Assembly (NCBI GenBank): GCA_030684815.1
Contig: JAUXXQ010000206.1
Span: 1 to 35,259, forward strand
Reading direction: 5' to 3'
Length of the DNA: 35,259 nucleotides
Source of the DNA: Methylobacter sp.
Lineage (GTDB): Bacteria > Pseudomonadota > Gammaproteobacteria > Methylococcales > Methylomonadaceae
Part shown: in pieces, positions 7,551-17,344 of the stretch
Layout: every line of letters starts with the position of its first letter
Numbering within the stretch: position 1 is the stretch's first letter
The notes under the pieces: model-generated
What the model saw: the letters and a program-made list of their open reading frames with translations, nothing else
Databases searched by the model: none
Told to the model about the DNA's origin: nothing
Made by a program: the position numbers and the translations under genes

Positions 7551-9047
7551 TTATGGCGCCCGCTGTGTACGCAAGTTCAGGCGGCGATAGCCGACCGCGC
7601 CTAACAACAAAACAACGATGGCCGCGATGACCGGGTGGTCGCCCCAATGCGCATAAGGCGTCATGCCGCCCATTGGGATAAACGATCCGGTCAGTGCGGT
7701 TTGCTGAAACAACGGCGCTTGTTTAACGATAGCGCCTTGGGGAGACACAATCGCAGTCACGCCGGTATTGGTCGAACGCAATAAAAAGCGCCCGGTTTCC
7801 AGCGCCCGCATCCGTGCCATTTGCATGTGTTGATGCGGTTCTATCGAATCGCCAAACCAGCCGTCGTTGGTCACATTGACCAGAAAAGCGGCTTCCGGCA
7901 GGCCTCGGATACCTAAATCGCCGAACACGTCTTCATAGCAGATCAAGGTGATGAACGGATAACCGGCTGCTTTCAGCAATGGCTGGTCAGGCGCCCCCGG
8001 CGTGAAATTACCCAGTTTTATGTTGACCAAATCCAGCACGAAACCCGAGAGCGGTTGCAGCGGCAGATATTCCCCAAACGGCAGCAAATGCATTTTGCGG
8101 TACATGCCCCCTGCCCCGCCCAAGGTAATGACGGCGTTGAATTTTTTTATCGGCGCCTGTTCCTGTACCGGGACGCTGATAATCAGATCGGTATCATGCT
8201 GGCGGGCTTCTGCCGCCAAAGGCCGCAGAAAATTATCTTCAACCTGGTCGAGATAGGCCGGAATCGCTGTTTCCGGCCAGATGACAATATCGGCAGCCCA
8301 CTGCGCTTGGGTCATTTTCCGGTACATTAACAGGGTGTTGATTTTATTTTCCGGACGCCATTTTTGATCCTGCGCGATGTTGCCTTGTATCATCGCCACC
8401 CGAATCGGCGCGCCAACCGGATGCGTCCAGTCGATAGGACGTAACCCAGCGCCGACGCCCCATAACAGCGCCAGCGCGATCATCAGTCCCCGTTTTTTGT
8501 CGGCTTTAATACTGGCAAGCAGCATTGACGCGGTCAAGGCCAGAATAAAACCGGTGCCGTAAACGCCGACTATCGGGATGTAGCCCGCCAGCGGCGTTTC
8601 CAGTTGGGAATAGCCGCCATGCAGCCAGGGGAAACCGTTAAGCACCCAATAACCGCGCACATATTCAATCAACAGCCAAATGCCCGGCATTATGACAATG
8701 CCCGCCGCACCTTGTAATCTTACCGACACATAAGCCGCCAACGCTGGAAACAGGGCCCAGAAAGCAACGAACAAAGCCGTCAAAATGCCCGACGCCAACA
8801 CACCGGCACCGCCAAAATCGTGCATGCTGATGTAGACCCAGGACACGCCGGAACCGAACGCGCCCACGCCGAACAGATAACCGCGCAATGCCGCACGTTT
8901 AGCCGAAACAGCCTGCCAACTGGCGAACAAAAACACCAGCGCCAGCAACGCCAGATAGGCATAATCAAAAGGGGCAAAAGCTAAGGTAAATAACACACCG
9001 GCAATGGGCGCAGAAAAGTCCCAATACCGGCTGTTTGAAAGGTTCAT
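7551..9047 (-). CDS. lnt: Apolipoprotein N-acyltransferase
   Basis: From the ATG at 9047 this is a 498-residue inner-membrane enzyme that N-acylates the terminal cysteine of lipoproteins, the last step of lipoprotein maturation. About six N-terminal hydrophobic segments are followed by a nitrilase-like periplasmic domain, with one more hydrophobic segment at the C-terminus. The expected Glu-Lys-Cys triad is visible: E259 in WPETAIPAY, K318 in RKMHLLPFGEYLP and C370 in LICYEDVFGD. Length matches the E. coli enzyme (512). The longer frame to 9113 would add 22 residues of unlikely sequence before the first membrane segment, so I use the internal ATG. Many relatives sit beside ybeX/corC; here the upstream neighbour is a universal stress protein gene. 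Confidence 0.93.
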   Translation of the reverse strand: MNLSNSRYWDFSAPIAGVLFTLAFAPFDYAYLALLALVFLFASWQAVSAKRAALRGYLFGVGAFGSGVSWVYISMHDFGGAGVLASGILTALFVAFWALFPALAAYVSVRLQGAAGIVIMPGIWLLIEYVRGYWVLNGFPWLHGGYSQLETPLAGYIPIVGVYGTGFILALTASMLLASIKADKKRGLMIALALLWGVGAGLRPIDWTHPVGAPIRVAMIQGNIAQDQKWRPENKINTLLMYRKMTQAQWAADIVIWPETAIPAYLDQVEDNFLRPLAAEARQHDTDLIISVPVQEQAPIKKFNAVITLGGAGGMYRKMHLLPFGEYLPLQPLSGFVLDLVNIKLGNFTPGAPDQPLLKAAGYPFITLICYEDVFGDLGIRGLPEAAFLVNVTNDGWFGDSIEPHQHMQMARMRALETGRFLLRSTNTGVTAIVSPQGAIVKQAPLFQQTALTGSFIPMGGMTPYAHWGDHPVIAAIVVLLLGAVGYRRLNLRTQRAP

Positions 9048-9122
9048 GCGCTTAATTAAAGTTTCGGGGCTGAAACAATTGTAGGAAAAACGGCGTCCAC
9101 GAAAAGCACCCAAATTATGCCC

Positions 9123-9995
9123 TTACCTTAATAACAGCAGCGGTTTTTTAGCATTAAGCAGCATTTTGGCAGTAAAACTACCCAGCAGCAGGTCATGAAT
9201 CCGGGTATGGCTGAATGCGCCCATGATGGTGAGGTCGATATCGCGTTTAGACTGATAATCGCACAGCGCCAAGTCAACTTTACCTTGTAGTTTAACCGGT
9301 GTGACCTCAATGCCGCCGGCGCTGCGCAATTTATCGGTAGCCTGATCCAGCAGCCTGTCGGCGCTAACATCATCTTTACAGACGCACACCAAATGGCAGT
9401 CGAGGCCTTTGTACAAAGGGCTGTTCGCCACCATATCAATGGCTTTTTCAGATGCCGCACTGCCGTCATAAGCAATCATGATGCGTTGCGGCGCTTTAAA
9501 CGGGGCGTTCACCACCAGAATCGGCCGGTGCAAAGAACGGATAATGGACTCCAATTTTGCGCCCAGCTTGTCAGGCTTATTTTCATGCACTTTGCCGCGC
9601 ACGCCGATCACCAAAACGCGGATATTATCTTCGAGCTCAATCAGCGATTCAACCAGACTGCCATGGCGCTGGTTGCAAAGCGGCTCGGCGATACCGGCCT
9701 TAATAACCCGCTCTTTGGCCGCCTCCAATAACAGCTTGCCTTGCTGCAAACGCAGCTTGCTTTGCTGTTGCTCCAGATTGATGATGTCTTCCAGCAAATG
9801 CTCCCGGCTGTCCAAGCCGATGTTGCCGGTCAAGTCTATTGCGGTTGCGGTCTCATGGTGATGGTCAATGCTATGCAGCAATTTTAACGGCGCATCGACA
9901 CGCTGCGCTATCCAAGCGGCGTAATCGCAGACAGCGTCTGTCAGTGTCGAGCCGTCAATGCACGCCAGCACCCAATTTGTATTGTTATTATTCAT
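9123..9995 (-). CDS. Universal stress protein, tandem Usp domains
   Basis: The 290-residue protein holds two Usp domains (about 1-155 and 165-290). The first strand motif VLACIDGSTLTDAVCDYA and the second-domain MIAYDGSAASEKAIDM are typical. The second domain ends with MGAFSHTRIHDLLLGSFT, which fits the ATP-binding G-x9-GS pattern. The first domain has a looser version around VIGVRGKVHEN. It starts one nucleotide into the stop of the SulP transporter gene (TGATG), implying translational coupling and probably a regulatory or partner role for that transporter. Cytoplasmic. Confidence 0.88.
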   Translation of the reverse strand: MNNNNTNWVLACIDGSTLTDAVCDYAAWIAQRVDAPLKLLHSIDHHHETATAIDLTGNIGLDSREHLLEDIINLEQQQSKLRLQQGKLLLEAAKERVIKAGIAEPLCNQRHGSLVESLIELEDNIRVLVIGVRGKVHENKPDKLGAKLESIIRSLHRPILVVNAPFKAPQRIMIAYDGSAASEKAIDMVANSPLYKGLDCHLVCVCKDDVSADRLLDQATDKLRSAGGIEVTPVKLQGKVDLALCDYQSKRDIDLTIMGAFSHTRIHDLLLGSFTAKMLLNAKKPLLLLR

Positions 9996-11488
9996 CAGTG
10001 CCCTCCCATGATTTTTTCAATTTCTTCCGGTTTGTCGTGAACGCCAAAACGGTCGACAATAGTCGAGCTGGCTTCATTTAAGCCGATGATGTCAACCTCG
10101 GCGCCTTCGCGGCGGAACTTTATCACCACTTTATCCAGTGCGCTCACTGACGATATATCCCAAAAATGCGCACGCTGTAAATCGATCACCACCTTATCAA
10201 CGGCTTCCTTAAAATCGAATGCGGCGGTAAATTTGTCTGCCGAGTTAAAAAACACCTGCCCAATAACCCGATAATGCCGGGTATTACCAGCTTCGTCAAA
10301 ATGCGATTCAACATACATAAAATGGGCAATTTTATTGGCAAAGAATAATGACGCCAACAGCACGCCGACAAAAACGCCATAAGCCAGATTGTGTGTCCAA
10401 ACCACGACAACGACCGTCGCCACCATCACGATATTGCTGGATAAAGGATATTGCTTCAAATTACGGATAGAGGCCCAACTGAACGTCCCTATCGACACCA
10501 TAATCATCACCGCAACCAAGGCCGCCATGGGGATTTTGGACAACCATTCGTCCAAAAAAACCACCATAATCAGCAAAAACACCCCCGCAACCAAGGTGGA
10601 TAAGCGTCCGCGCCCACCCGATTTAATGTTGATAATGGACTGGCCGATCATCGCGCAACCGGCCATGCCGCCAAGCAGCCCCGCGCCGATATTGGCAATG
10701 CCCTGGCCTTTACATTCGCGGTTTTTGTCGCTAGGCGTATCGGTTAAGTCATCAATAATGGTCGCGGTCATTAACGATTCCAACATGCCCACGACGGCCA
10801 AGCCCGCCGAATAGGGAAAAATAATGTTTAGGGTTTCAAAATCTAATGGCACGTCAGGCCACAAAAATATGGGCAAAGTATCCGGCAACTGCCCCATATC
10901 GCCGACCGTGTGAATATCCAGCTGCAAATAAACTGCAACACCGGTCAAGGCTAAAATACACACCAGCGGCGACGGGATGACTTTTCCTAGCAGCGGCAGA
11001 TACGGGAACAGGTAAATGATGCCAAGTCCTGCCGCCGTCATCGCGTAAACATGCCAGCTAACGTTTACCAATTCCGGCAATTGCGCCATGAAGATCAATA
11101 TCGCCAACGCATTGACAAAGCCGGTCATCACCGAACGTGACACAAAGCGCATTAAATTACCGAGTTTTAAGTAACCCGAGATGATCTGTAAAACGCCGGT
11201 CAGCATCGTTGCCGCAAATAAATACTGCAGCCCGTGATCCTTGACCAAAGTCACCATCAATAAGGCCATCGCGGCAGTCGCCGCTGAAATCATGCCGGGT
11301 CTGCCGCCGACAAAGGCCGTAGTGACTGCAATACAAAACGATGCATAAAGCCCGACCTTGGGGTCAACACCGGCGATAATGGAAAAGGCGATTGCCTCAG
11401 GTATCAGCGCCAGCGCCACCACAATACCCGACAGCATATCGCCACGAATATTGCCTAGCCAGTCCTGTTTTTTTGAGAGTAAAAGCAT
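9995..11488 (-). CDS. SulP family anion transporter with STAS domain
   Basis: A 497-residue SLC26/SulP transporter. The N-terminal part holds about ten to fourteen hydrophobic segments, including the family stretch [23 protein letters not shown] near residue 20 and [25 protein letters not shown] in the middle. The C-terminal ~100 residues look like a STAS domain ([37 protein letters not shown]). The substrate cannot be read from sequence: sulfate, bicarbonate (BicA-like) and dicarboxylates are all known in the family. The adjacent, 1-nt overlapping universal stress protein is consistent with a regulated transporter. It begins 33 nt after uup and may share its transcript. Confidence 0.92.
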   Translation of the reverse strand: MLLLSKKQDWLGNIRGDMLSGIVVALALIPEAIAFSIIAGVDPKVGLYASFCIAVTTAFVGGRPGMISAATAAMALLMVTLVKDHGLQYLFAATMLTGVLQIISGYLKLGNLMRFVSRSVMTGFVNALAILIFMAQLPELVNVSWHVYAMTAAGLGIIYLFPYLPLLGKVIPSPLVCILALTGVAVYLQLDIHTVGDMGQLPDTLPIFLWPDVPLDFETLNIIFPYSAGLAVVGMLESLMTATIIDDLTDTPSDKNRECKGQGIANIGAGLLGGMAGCAMIGQSIINIKSGGRGRLSTLVAGVFLLIMVVFLDEWLSKIPMAALVAVMIMVSIGTFSWASIRNLKQYPLSSNIVMVATVVVVVWTHNLAYGVFVGVLLASLFFANKIAHFMYVESHFDEAGNTRHYRVIGQVFFNSADKFTAAFDFKEAVDKVVIDLQRAHFWDISSVSALDKVVIKFRREGAEVDIIGLNEASSTIVDRFGVHDKPEEIEKIMGGH

Positions 11489-11521
11489 CGTTATCCTAAT
11501 GCTAAGTTAAAAAGATAAGGA

Positions 11522-13417
11522 CTAGCTAGCCTGCGCTTCCAGTTCATCCCAACGCAGATAAACCTGTTCCAGTTTGGCATCGACCTGTTTCAACTCATCT
11601 AAAGTCTTCGCTACAACGGCCTGATCTTGTTTGTAAAACTCAGGCGCGCTGGTTTGCTGGTTTAATTGCGCTTGCTGGACTTCCAGATCGGCAATCAGTT
11701 TCGGTATGCTGTCCAGCTCCTGCTGCTCTTTAAAGCTGAGTTTTTTCTTGCTGGGTGCAGGCGCGGCTGGCTTTGGCGCTGGTTTTTCCGACTTGGCAAC
11801 TTTGGCAGGCTCAGCCGGTTTCGCTTGTTTGACATGATTCATCCAGTCGCTGTAGCCGCCAACAAATTCATCGACTTCGCCGGAACCGTCCAGCACAAAA
11901 ACGCTGGTCACGACGTTATCCAGAAAAGCCCGGTCATGACTGACCAGCAACAAGGTGCCGTCAAACTCGACCAGTTTTTCCTCCAATAGCTCCAAGGTTT
12001 CCAAATCCAGGTCGTTGGTCGGCTCATCCATGACAATCAAATTGGAGGCTTTAGTGAACAGGCGCGCCAGCAGCAGGCGGTTTTTCTCGCCGCCCGACAA
12101 ACTTTTTACCGGCGAACGCGCCCTGGCCGGTGCGAACAGGAAATCGCCCAAATACGACATCACATGGCGCTGGTTACCGGCGATTTCGACAAAGTCATTG
12201 CCGTCGGCGACCGTGTCGGCCACGGTCATTTCAGGGTCGAGCTGGTCGCGCAACTGGTCAAAATAGGCAATTTCCAGTTTGGTGCCCTGCTCTACCGTGC
12301 CGCTATTCGGCTCCAGTTGTTTCAGCAATAATTTTAATAAGGTCGATTTGCCGGCACCGTTGGCACCAATCAGGCCGATTTTGTCACCGCGCTGAATCAA
12401 GGTGGAAAAATGCGAAATAATCTGCCGGTCTTCGTAAGCAAAACTGATGTCGTTGACTTCGATGACTTTTTTGCCGGACGCATCGCCACGATCCAGCGAC
12501 ATCTTGCTGGTGCCTTGGGTATTGCGGCGTTGGGCGCGTTCGTTGCGCAATTTTTCCAGCGCCCTAACCCGGCCTTCGTTACGGGTACGCCGGGCTTTTA
12601 CGCCTTGCCTGATCCAGACTTCCTCATCGGCCAGTTTTTTGTCGAATTCGGCATTCTGGTTGGCTTCATCCTCTAATGCGGCCGCTTTGCGCGCCAGATA
12701 ATCGTCATAACTGCCCTGCCAGGACACCAGATTACCGCGATCCAAATCGACAATGCGGGTCGCCAGTTTTTGCAAAAATGACCGGTCATGGGTGACGAAT
12801 AAGACCGCGCCCTGAAAGTTCAGCAACTGCTCTTCCAGCCAGGTGATGCTTTCAAAATCCAAATGGTTGGTCGGCTCATCCAGCAACAGCACTTCCGGCT
12901 CAATCACCAAGGCTCTGGCTAAAGCCACGCGCCGTTTCCAACCGCCGGACAAGCCGCTAATTTTTAACTCACCGGGCAAATCCAGCTTGCTTAATGTGGT
13001 TTCAACCCGCTGCTGGAAATGCCAGCCGTTATGGGCTTCGAGTTTGTGCTGCAAATCACCAAATTCTGTCATGGCTTTTTCATCCGTGCCATCCAAAGTC
13101 ATAGATAGTTCGTGATAACGGGTAATCCAATGTCCTAAATCACCCAAACCACCGGCAACGGCATCGTAAATGGTCGCATCATCGGGCAAATCGGGCGTTT
13201 GTTCGAGCCACGCCAACCTTAAACCGGGCTGCCGCCAAATGTCGCCGTGATCGGCTTGGATATTACCGGCAATAATCTTCATCAGGGTCGATTTACCCTC
13301 GCCGTTGCGGCCTAACAAACCTACGCGTTCCCCCGCATCGAGTTGAAATTCGGCATCTTTTAATAAGGCATGAGTGCCGAAAGCGATGGAAACGTTGGAC
13401 AATCTTAATAAGGGCAT
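11522..13417 (-). CDS. uup: ABC-F ATPase Uup
   Basis: This 631-residue protein has two ABC domains and no membrane segment. The first has Walker A GRNGEGKST near residue 36, signature LSGGWKRR and Walker [13 protein letters not shown]. The second has GANGAGKST near 350, LSGGEKNR and [12 protein letters not shown]. After an Ala/Pro/Lys-rich linker (~540-570), the last ~60 residues form a coiled-coil, as in Uup. Uup is a ribosome- and DNA-associated ABC-F ATPase linked to transposon excision and ribosome assembly. It begins 3 nt after the cinA-like gene, so the two are likely cotranscribed. A second ABC-F protein, EttA, lies ~1.6 kb upstream. Confidence 0.93.
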   Translation of the reverse strand: MPLLRLSNVSIAFGTHALLKDAEFQLDAGERVGLLGRNGEGKSTLMKIIAGNIQADHGDIWRQPGLRLAWLEQTPDLPDDATIYDAVAGGLGDLGHWITRYHELSMTLDGTDEKAMTEFGDLQHKLEAHNGWHFQQRVETTLSKLDLPGELKISGLSGGWKRRVALARALVIEPEVLLLDEPTNHLDFESITWLEEQLLNFQGAVLFVTHDRSFLQKLATRIVDLDRGNLVSWQGSYDDYLARKAAALEDEANQNAEFDKKLADEEVWIRQGVKARRTRNEGRVRALEKLRNERAQRRNTQGTSKMSLDRGDASGKKVIEVNDISFAYEDRQIISHFSTLIQRGDKIGLIGANGAGKSTLLKLLLKQLEPNSGTVEQGTKLEIAYFDQLRDQLDPEMTVADTVADGNDFVEIAGNQRHVMSYLGDFLFAPARARSPVKSLSGGEKNRLLLARLFTKASNLIVMDEPTNDLDLETLELLEEKLVEFDGTLLLVSHDRAFLDNVVTSVFVLDGSGEVDEFVGGYSDWMNHVKQAKPAEPAKVAKSEKPAPKPAAPAPSKKKLSFKEQQELDSIPKLIADLEVQQAQLNQQTSAPEFYKQDQAVVAKTLDELKQVDAKLEQVYLRWDELEAQAS

Positions 13418-13420
13418 TGT

Positions 13421-14626
13421 TTAAAGTTCTTTATGTTGTAAATGACGCCGTAATAAATCCAGTGCCAATAACGCCGCTTGATTTTGCTTGACGTTAATAG
13501 GCCCGGCCACGGAACGGGTGTTTTGATAAAAGCCATCTTCGGTGAGTAAACCATTATATAAAACAATGGCCTGATTTTTATCGTGGAATGCTTGCTGATC
13601 ACCTTCGTAAAGCTGAATCAGCACCCAATCGGCACCGCTGCTGTTGCGCATTTTAACGGCGATAGCCTGCGCCGCTACCGGTAAATCGCCGACTTGCCCT
13701 GTTGTTACGACAGCTTGCCGATAGCGGGATTCCAGCAACCAAGGCAGTCCGATACATTTGGCCGCCAACAAGCCCTGACTGGCGGTTTCCACCACTGCCA
13801 AACTGTGCTGTCCGGCGTGCATCAGCCGGTCGACTACTGCCACCAAGTCGCCACCGGCTTGGCCTAAGCCGTCCACAGCAAAAACCGTATCACCCAATTT
13901 TTCGCTCACGCTTTCTACCAGTGCGGTCATGTCGGCTTCAGGATAATCGTGCGGAAACAGCAATTTGGTTTGCACTTCATCGGGGCCTGCCCGAAAACCC
14001 AACTGCACCGGCGTCGGAATTTCAACGGTGCGGATGCGTTCTTGAATAGCCGATTCGCCGATACCGACTGTTTTAAGCGTGACTAATATGTCAGGCTGCA
14101 AAGAAAAGCGGCTGGCCAATCTGGCTTGTATCGATTCTTTAAACAAATGACGCATTTCGGAAGGCACGCCCGGAACAAAAGCAAACCAGCAGCGCCCGGC
14201 CTGCAAAGAAAACCCCGGCGCCGTGCCCCAGGCATTATCGATGCGTTCCGCACCTTTTGGAAACAGCGCCTGTTTGCGGTTAGATGTCGGCATTTCGCGG
14301 TTTCTGAGGGTAAAAAAACGCTGAATCTGCTCAAAAGCAACGGCATCGAATTCGAGCGGCAAATCAAAGGCTTTGCCGACGGCTTCGGCGGTTAAATCAT
14401 CACTGGTCGGCCCCAGTCCGCCGGTGCAAATACAACAATCGGCGCGCACTGAAATTTCCCGCAACAAAGCGACCAAATCATCGAGCTTATCGCCGACTGC
14501 GGTATGCCGAGTGACAGTAAAACCCATGTTGACGGCTTGCGTCGACAACCAGGCGGCATTGGTGTCAACGGTTTGCCCGGTAACAACTTCTTCGCCTTGG
14601 GAGAATATTTCCAGCGTTGGATTCAT
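13421..14626 (-). CDS. CinA-like protein (MoCF domain plus degenerate PncC domain)
   Basis: The 401-residue protein has a clear N-terminal molybdopterin-binding-like domain: EIFSQGEEVVTGQTVDTNAAWL at the start, then CICTGGLGPTSDDLTAEAVG, AFVPGVPSEM and the typical central domain. The C-terminal ~140 residues occupy the place of the PncC nicotinamide-nucleotide amidase domain but look decayed: the ESCTGG catalytic segment is replaced by ETASQGL, and the usual YSN..K and TGIAGPGG segments are absent. It is probably a CinA paralogue without amidase activity, perhaps retaining the ADP-ribose pyrophosphatase-like N-terminal function. It precedes uup with a 3-nt gap. The start at 14626 is the family start, although no strong ribosome site is visible. 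Confidence 0.85.
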   Translation of the reverse strand: MNPTLEIFSQGEEVVTGQTVDTNAAWLSTQAVNMGFTVTRHTAVGDKLDDLVALLREISVRADCCICTGGLGPTSDDLTAEAVGKAFDLPLEFDAVAFEQIQRFFTLRNREMPTSNRKQALFPKGAERIDNAWGTAPGFSLQAGRCWFAFVPGVPSEMRHLFKESIQARLASRFSLQPDILVTLKTVGIGESAIQERIRTVEIPTPVQLGFRAGPDEVQTKLLFPHDYPEADMTALVESVSEKLGDTVFAVDGLGQAGGDLVAVVDRLMHAGQHSLAVVETASQGLLAAKCIGLPWLLESRYRQAVVTTGQVGDLPVAAQAIAVKMRNSSGADWVLIQLYEGDQQAFHDKNQAIVLYNGLLTEDGFYQNTRSVAGPINVKQNQAALLALDLLRRHLQHKEL

Positions 14627-14768
14627 GATGTAGGTGCAAGGGTCGGTAATCGAAAGAGGTAATTTGTAACTACCCAGTGAAAAAATAATAGAACACGGAT
14701 GCTACTGATTAGACAGATAAATGACTGATTAAAGACACCCTTCATTTGCAAGCAAAAGTAGTAGACAT

Positions 14769-14859
14769 ATCGTTCCCATACTCTAGCGTGGGAATCGCTC
14801 CAGTGTCCCGTACCGCTGGAGCGGTACTCAAGCATTCCCACGCCGGAGCGTGGGAACGA
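14769..14859. repeat. Paired TTCCCA...TGGGAA hairpins in inverted orientation
   Basis: One hairpin (14769-14795) and a second (14833-14859, stem TTCCCACGC/GCGTGGGAA with loop CGGA) are inverted copies of each other. Between them GCTCCAG...CTGGAGC and TACCGC...GCGGTA can also pair. This resembles bacterial paired REP/BIME-type repeats. Confidence 0.65.
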
Positions 14860-14880
14860 TGACATTTTTTACATTGGAGT

Positions 14881-14900
14881 CCAATAGCTTTAGCTATTGG
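14881..14900. repeat. Perfect palindrome CCAATAGC-TTTA-GCTATTGG
   Basis: An 8-bp perfect stem with a 4-nt loop lies inside the 14666-15031 element. There is no adjacent T-tract, so it is not a convincing terminator. Confidence 0.55.
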
Positions 14901-15049
14901 CGGTAACTTGTTTGTTAAGAAACTTTTGAATGACTACTTAGAGCTCCAAAATTAGGCGCTTTAGGCAATGCAAGAGCAATTGCCGAGTTTCATTTAATTA
15001 TTTTTAAGCAGGTGCTAAGCAGTTACGGTAATTTTTTAGCCTTACACAA

Positions 15050-16717
15050 TTAACCCGTCAGTTTTTTGTATTTCAAGCGATGCGGATTATCGGCGTCACT
15101 GCCTAAACGGCGGTGACGGTCGGCTTCGTAATCTTCATAATTGCCTTCAAACCAGACCACGTTACTGTCGCCTTCAAACGCCAGCATGTGCGTGGCAATC
15201 CGATCTAAAAACCAGCGATCATGCGAAATAACCACCGCGCAACCGGGGAACGCCAGCAGCGCTTCTTCCAACGCGCGCAAAGTTTCAACGTCCAAATCGT
15301 TGGTCGGCTCATCAAGCAGCAAGACATTGCCGCCGGTTTTTAGCAGTTTGGCCAGATGCACCCGGTTACGTTCGCCGCCGGAAAGATCACCGATACGTTT
15401 ACCCTGATCCGCGCCTTTAAAGTTGAAACGGCCGACATAAGCGCGGGACGGCGTTTCATATTTGCCGACGGTAATCAAATCCAGCCCGTCTGAAATTTCA
15501 TCGAACACGGTTTTTTTCGGATCCAGGTCATCACGCAACTGGTCGACATAAGCGAGCTGCACGGTTTGCCCCAGCGTTAAAGTACCGGAATCCGGCTGCT
15601 CGACACCGGCCATCATGCGAAATAGCGTGGTTTTACCCGCGCCGTTCGGGCCGATAATGCCGACGATGCCACCGGGCGGCAGTTTGAAACTCAGGCCGTT
15701 GAATAACAGCTTGTCGCCGAACGCCTTGCTGATGTTGTCGGCATCAATCACCACATCGCCCAAACGCGGACCGGGTGGAATATAAATTTCCTGGGTTTCG
15801 TTGCGTTTTTGCACGTCGACTGACGACAATTCGTCAAAACGCGCCAGACGCGCCTTGCTTTTGGCATGGCGGCCTTTTTGATTGGAACGCACCCATTCCA
15901 ATTCCTCTTTCATGGCTTTTTGGCGGGAAGATTCCTGTTTTTCTTCCTGCAACAAGCGGTTGCTCTTTTGCTCCAACCAGCTGGAGTAATTGCCTTCCCA
16001 CGGGATGCCGGAGCCTCTGTCCAGTTCCAAAATCCAACCGGCGACATTGTCCAAGAAATAACGGTCATGGGTGACCGCGACCACAGTGCCCGGATAATCG
16101 TGTAGGAAGCGTTCCAGCCAAGCAACCGATTCCGCGTCTAAATGGTTGGTCGGTTCGTCCAATAACAGCATGTTAGGATTGGACAGCAACAAGCGACACA
16201 GCGCCACGCGGCGTTTTTCACCACCCGACAGCTTGGTCACGTCGGCATCCCAATCCGGCAAGCGCAACGCATCGGCGGCGACTTCGAGCTTGCGCTCGAG
16301 GTTATGGCCGTCGCAAGCGTTAATAATGTCTTCCAGACGGGCTTGATCGGCGGCCAACTTATCGAAATCGGCATCGGGCAGTGCATAAGCGGCGTAAACC
16401 GCGTCAAGTTGTTCCAAAGAGGCTTTGATTTCCGCAACCGCTTCTTCAACATTGCCGCGCACGGTTTTGCTAGGATCAAGTTGCGGCTCTTGCGGCAAAT
16501 AGCCGATTTTGATGCCTTTAAGCGGAATCGCCTCGCCTTCGATTTCCTTGTCGATGCCCGCCATGATGCGCAGCAGCGTCGATTTACCGGAACCGTTTAA
16601 GCCCAGCACGCCGATTTTGGCGCCGGGAAAAAAAGACAACGAAATGTCTTTGAGAATATATTTTTTGGGCGGGACAATTTTGCCGACCCGATTCATTGAA
16701 TAAATGTATTGCGCCAT
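15050..16717 (-). CDS. ettA: Energy-dependent translational throttle protein EttA
   Basis: The 555-residue length equals that of E. coli EttA. It opens with the characteristic [16 protein letters not shown] segment. The two ABC domains carry GLNGSGKST / LSGGEKRR / [11 protein letters not shown] and GPNGAGKTT / LSGGERNR / [11 protein letters not shown], with the ABC-F inter-domain linker rich in Lys, Arg and Glu (about 235-310). EttA binds the ribosomal E site and gates the first elongation step according to the ATP/ADP ratio. It is cytoplasmic. It follows the CYTH gene on the same strand after a 58-nt gap. Confidence 0.96.
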   Translation of the reverse strand: MAQYIYSMNRVGKIVPPKKYILKDISLSFFPGAKIGVLGLNGSGKSTLLRIMAGIDKEIEGEAIPLKGIKIGYLPQEPQLDPSKTVRGNVEEAVAEIKASLEQLDAVYAAYALPDADFDKLAADQARLEDIINACDGHNLERKLEVAADALRLPDWDADVTKLSGGEKRRVALCRLLLSNPNMLLLDEPTNHLDAESVAWLERFLHDYPGTVVAVTHDRYFLDNVAGWILELDRGSGIPWEGNYSSWLEQKSNRLLQEEKQESSRQKAMKEELEWVRSNQKGRHAKSKARLARFDELSSVDVQKRNETQEIYIPPGPRLGDVVIDADNISKAFGDKLLFNGLSFKLPPGGIVGIIGPNGAGKTTLFRMMAGVEQPDSGTLTLGQTVQLAYVDQLRDDLDPKKTVFDEISDGLDLITVGKYETPSRAYVGRFNFKGADQGKRIGDLSGGERNRVHLAKLLKTGGNVLLLDEPTNDLDVETLRALEEALLAFPGCAVVISHDRWFLDRIATHMLAFEGDSNVVWFEGNYEDYEADRHRRLGSDADNPHRLKYKKLTG

Positions 16718-16775
16718 AGTGTTTAGATCAGTCGTTTAGGGTTGTAGGATACAAAATGAAGGCTAGGCAATTTGC

Positions 16776-17252
16776 TTAACCTTCGCGCCATTCCGAGTAC
16801 GGATGTTTCGCGAGATTGTTGTTGTAATAACGTAAATCGCCGGTCACTTCGGCGCCTAGCCAAGCCGGTTGGGTAAACGCTTGCCCGGTTTGTTTCAATT
16901 CGATTTCAGCGACGATTAAGCCTTGGTTATCGCCTTCAAATTCGTCTATTTCCCAGAGATTGCCATCATCGGTGACAAAATGCCGGATTTTTTCTATTAG
17001 CGGTTTAGCGCAAAGAGTGGCCAATATCTCATCAGCATCGGCCAGCGGGATTTCATATTCGTATTCATACCGATGAGTGCCGATTGTCGCGGTTTTGATA
17101 TTTAGCCAAGCGTGATCACCGCTAGTGCGCACCCTGATTGAACTGGTCGGCTGCGAGCTTAAGTAACCTTGCCGATAAGCGGTCGAATGGCTGACTTGCT
17201 GGCGCCAATCATCATTGGCGAGCAAAAATTTATGTTCTATTTCTATAGCCAT
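16776..17252 (-). CDS. CYTH domain protein (TTM-type triphosphatase-like)
   Basis: A 158-residue single CYTH domain. The N-terminal EIEHKF supplies the ExExK signature of the triphosphate tunnel metalloenzymes. Alternating charged strands follow: SIRVRTSGDHAWLNIKT, YEYEYEIPLADADEIL, WEIDEFEGDNQGLIVAEIEL and ending at WLGAEVTGDLRYYNNNLA. Family members of this size act as inorganic triphosphatases or, less often, thiamine triphosphatases or class IV adenylate cyclases. The substrate cannot be fixed here, although inorganic triphosphate is my preferred guess from similarity to the Nitrosomonas type. Confidence 0.9.
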   Translation of the reverse strand: MAIEIEHKFLLANDDWRQQVSHSTAYRQGYLSSQPTSSIRVRTSGDHAWLNIKTATIGTHRYEYEYEIPLADADEILATLCAKPLIEKIRHFVTDDGNLWEIDEFEGDNQGLIVAEIELKQTGQAFTQPAWLGAEVTGDLRYYNNNLAKHPYSEWREG

Positions 17253-17344
17253 GATGGAATATTGTTGGTAGGTGTTAAGGTTGCGTGATCTCAGGCCATT
17301 TCCTGATTAGAGAAACATTCTTTCTCGGAAATCATCTTAACCCA

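Larger units (their letters stand above)
14666..15031. mobile_element. MITE-like repeat element with internal palindromes
   Basis: The left end reads GTAACTACCCAG and then AAATAATAGAACACGG. The right end, read on the minus strand from 15031, gives GTAACTGCTTAG and then AAATAATTAAATGAAACTCGG. The two ends are thus imperfect inverted repeats around ~365 bp, and each resembles repeat ends at 70-236 and 4763-4813. The interior holds two mirror-placed hairpins and a perfect palindrome, listed separately, and no supported ORF. It fills most of the gap between cinA and ettA. Confidence 0.45.

Noticed and set aside
13702-14049. 115-codon plus-strand frame opposite cinA
   Set aside because: Antisense to a recognisable CinA-like protein; the composition is typical of a mirror frame.
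14623-14865. 80-codon minus-strand frame upstream of cinA
   Set aside because: It covers the palindromic repeats and shares its end with the cinA start; the translation reflects the repeat and not a protein.
17298-17332. Hairpin GAGAAA-CATTC-TTTCTC after yacG as terminator
   Set aside because: The stem is short and interrupted, AT-rich, and lies between yacG and the CYTH gene without a T-tract; too weak to list.
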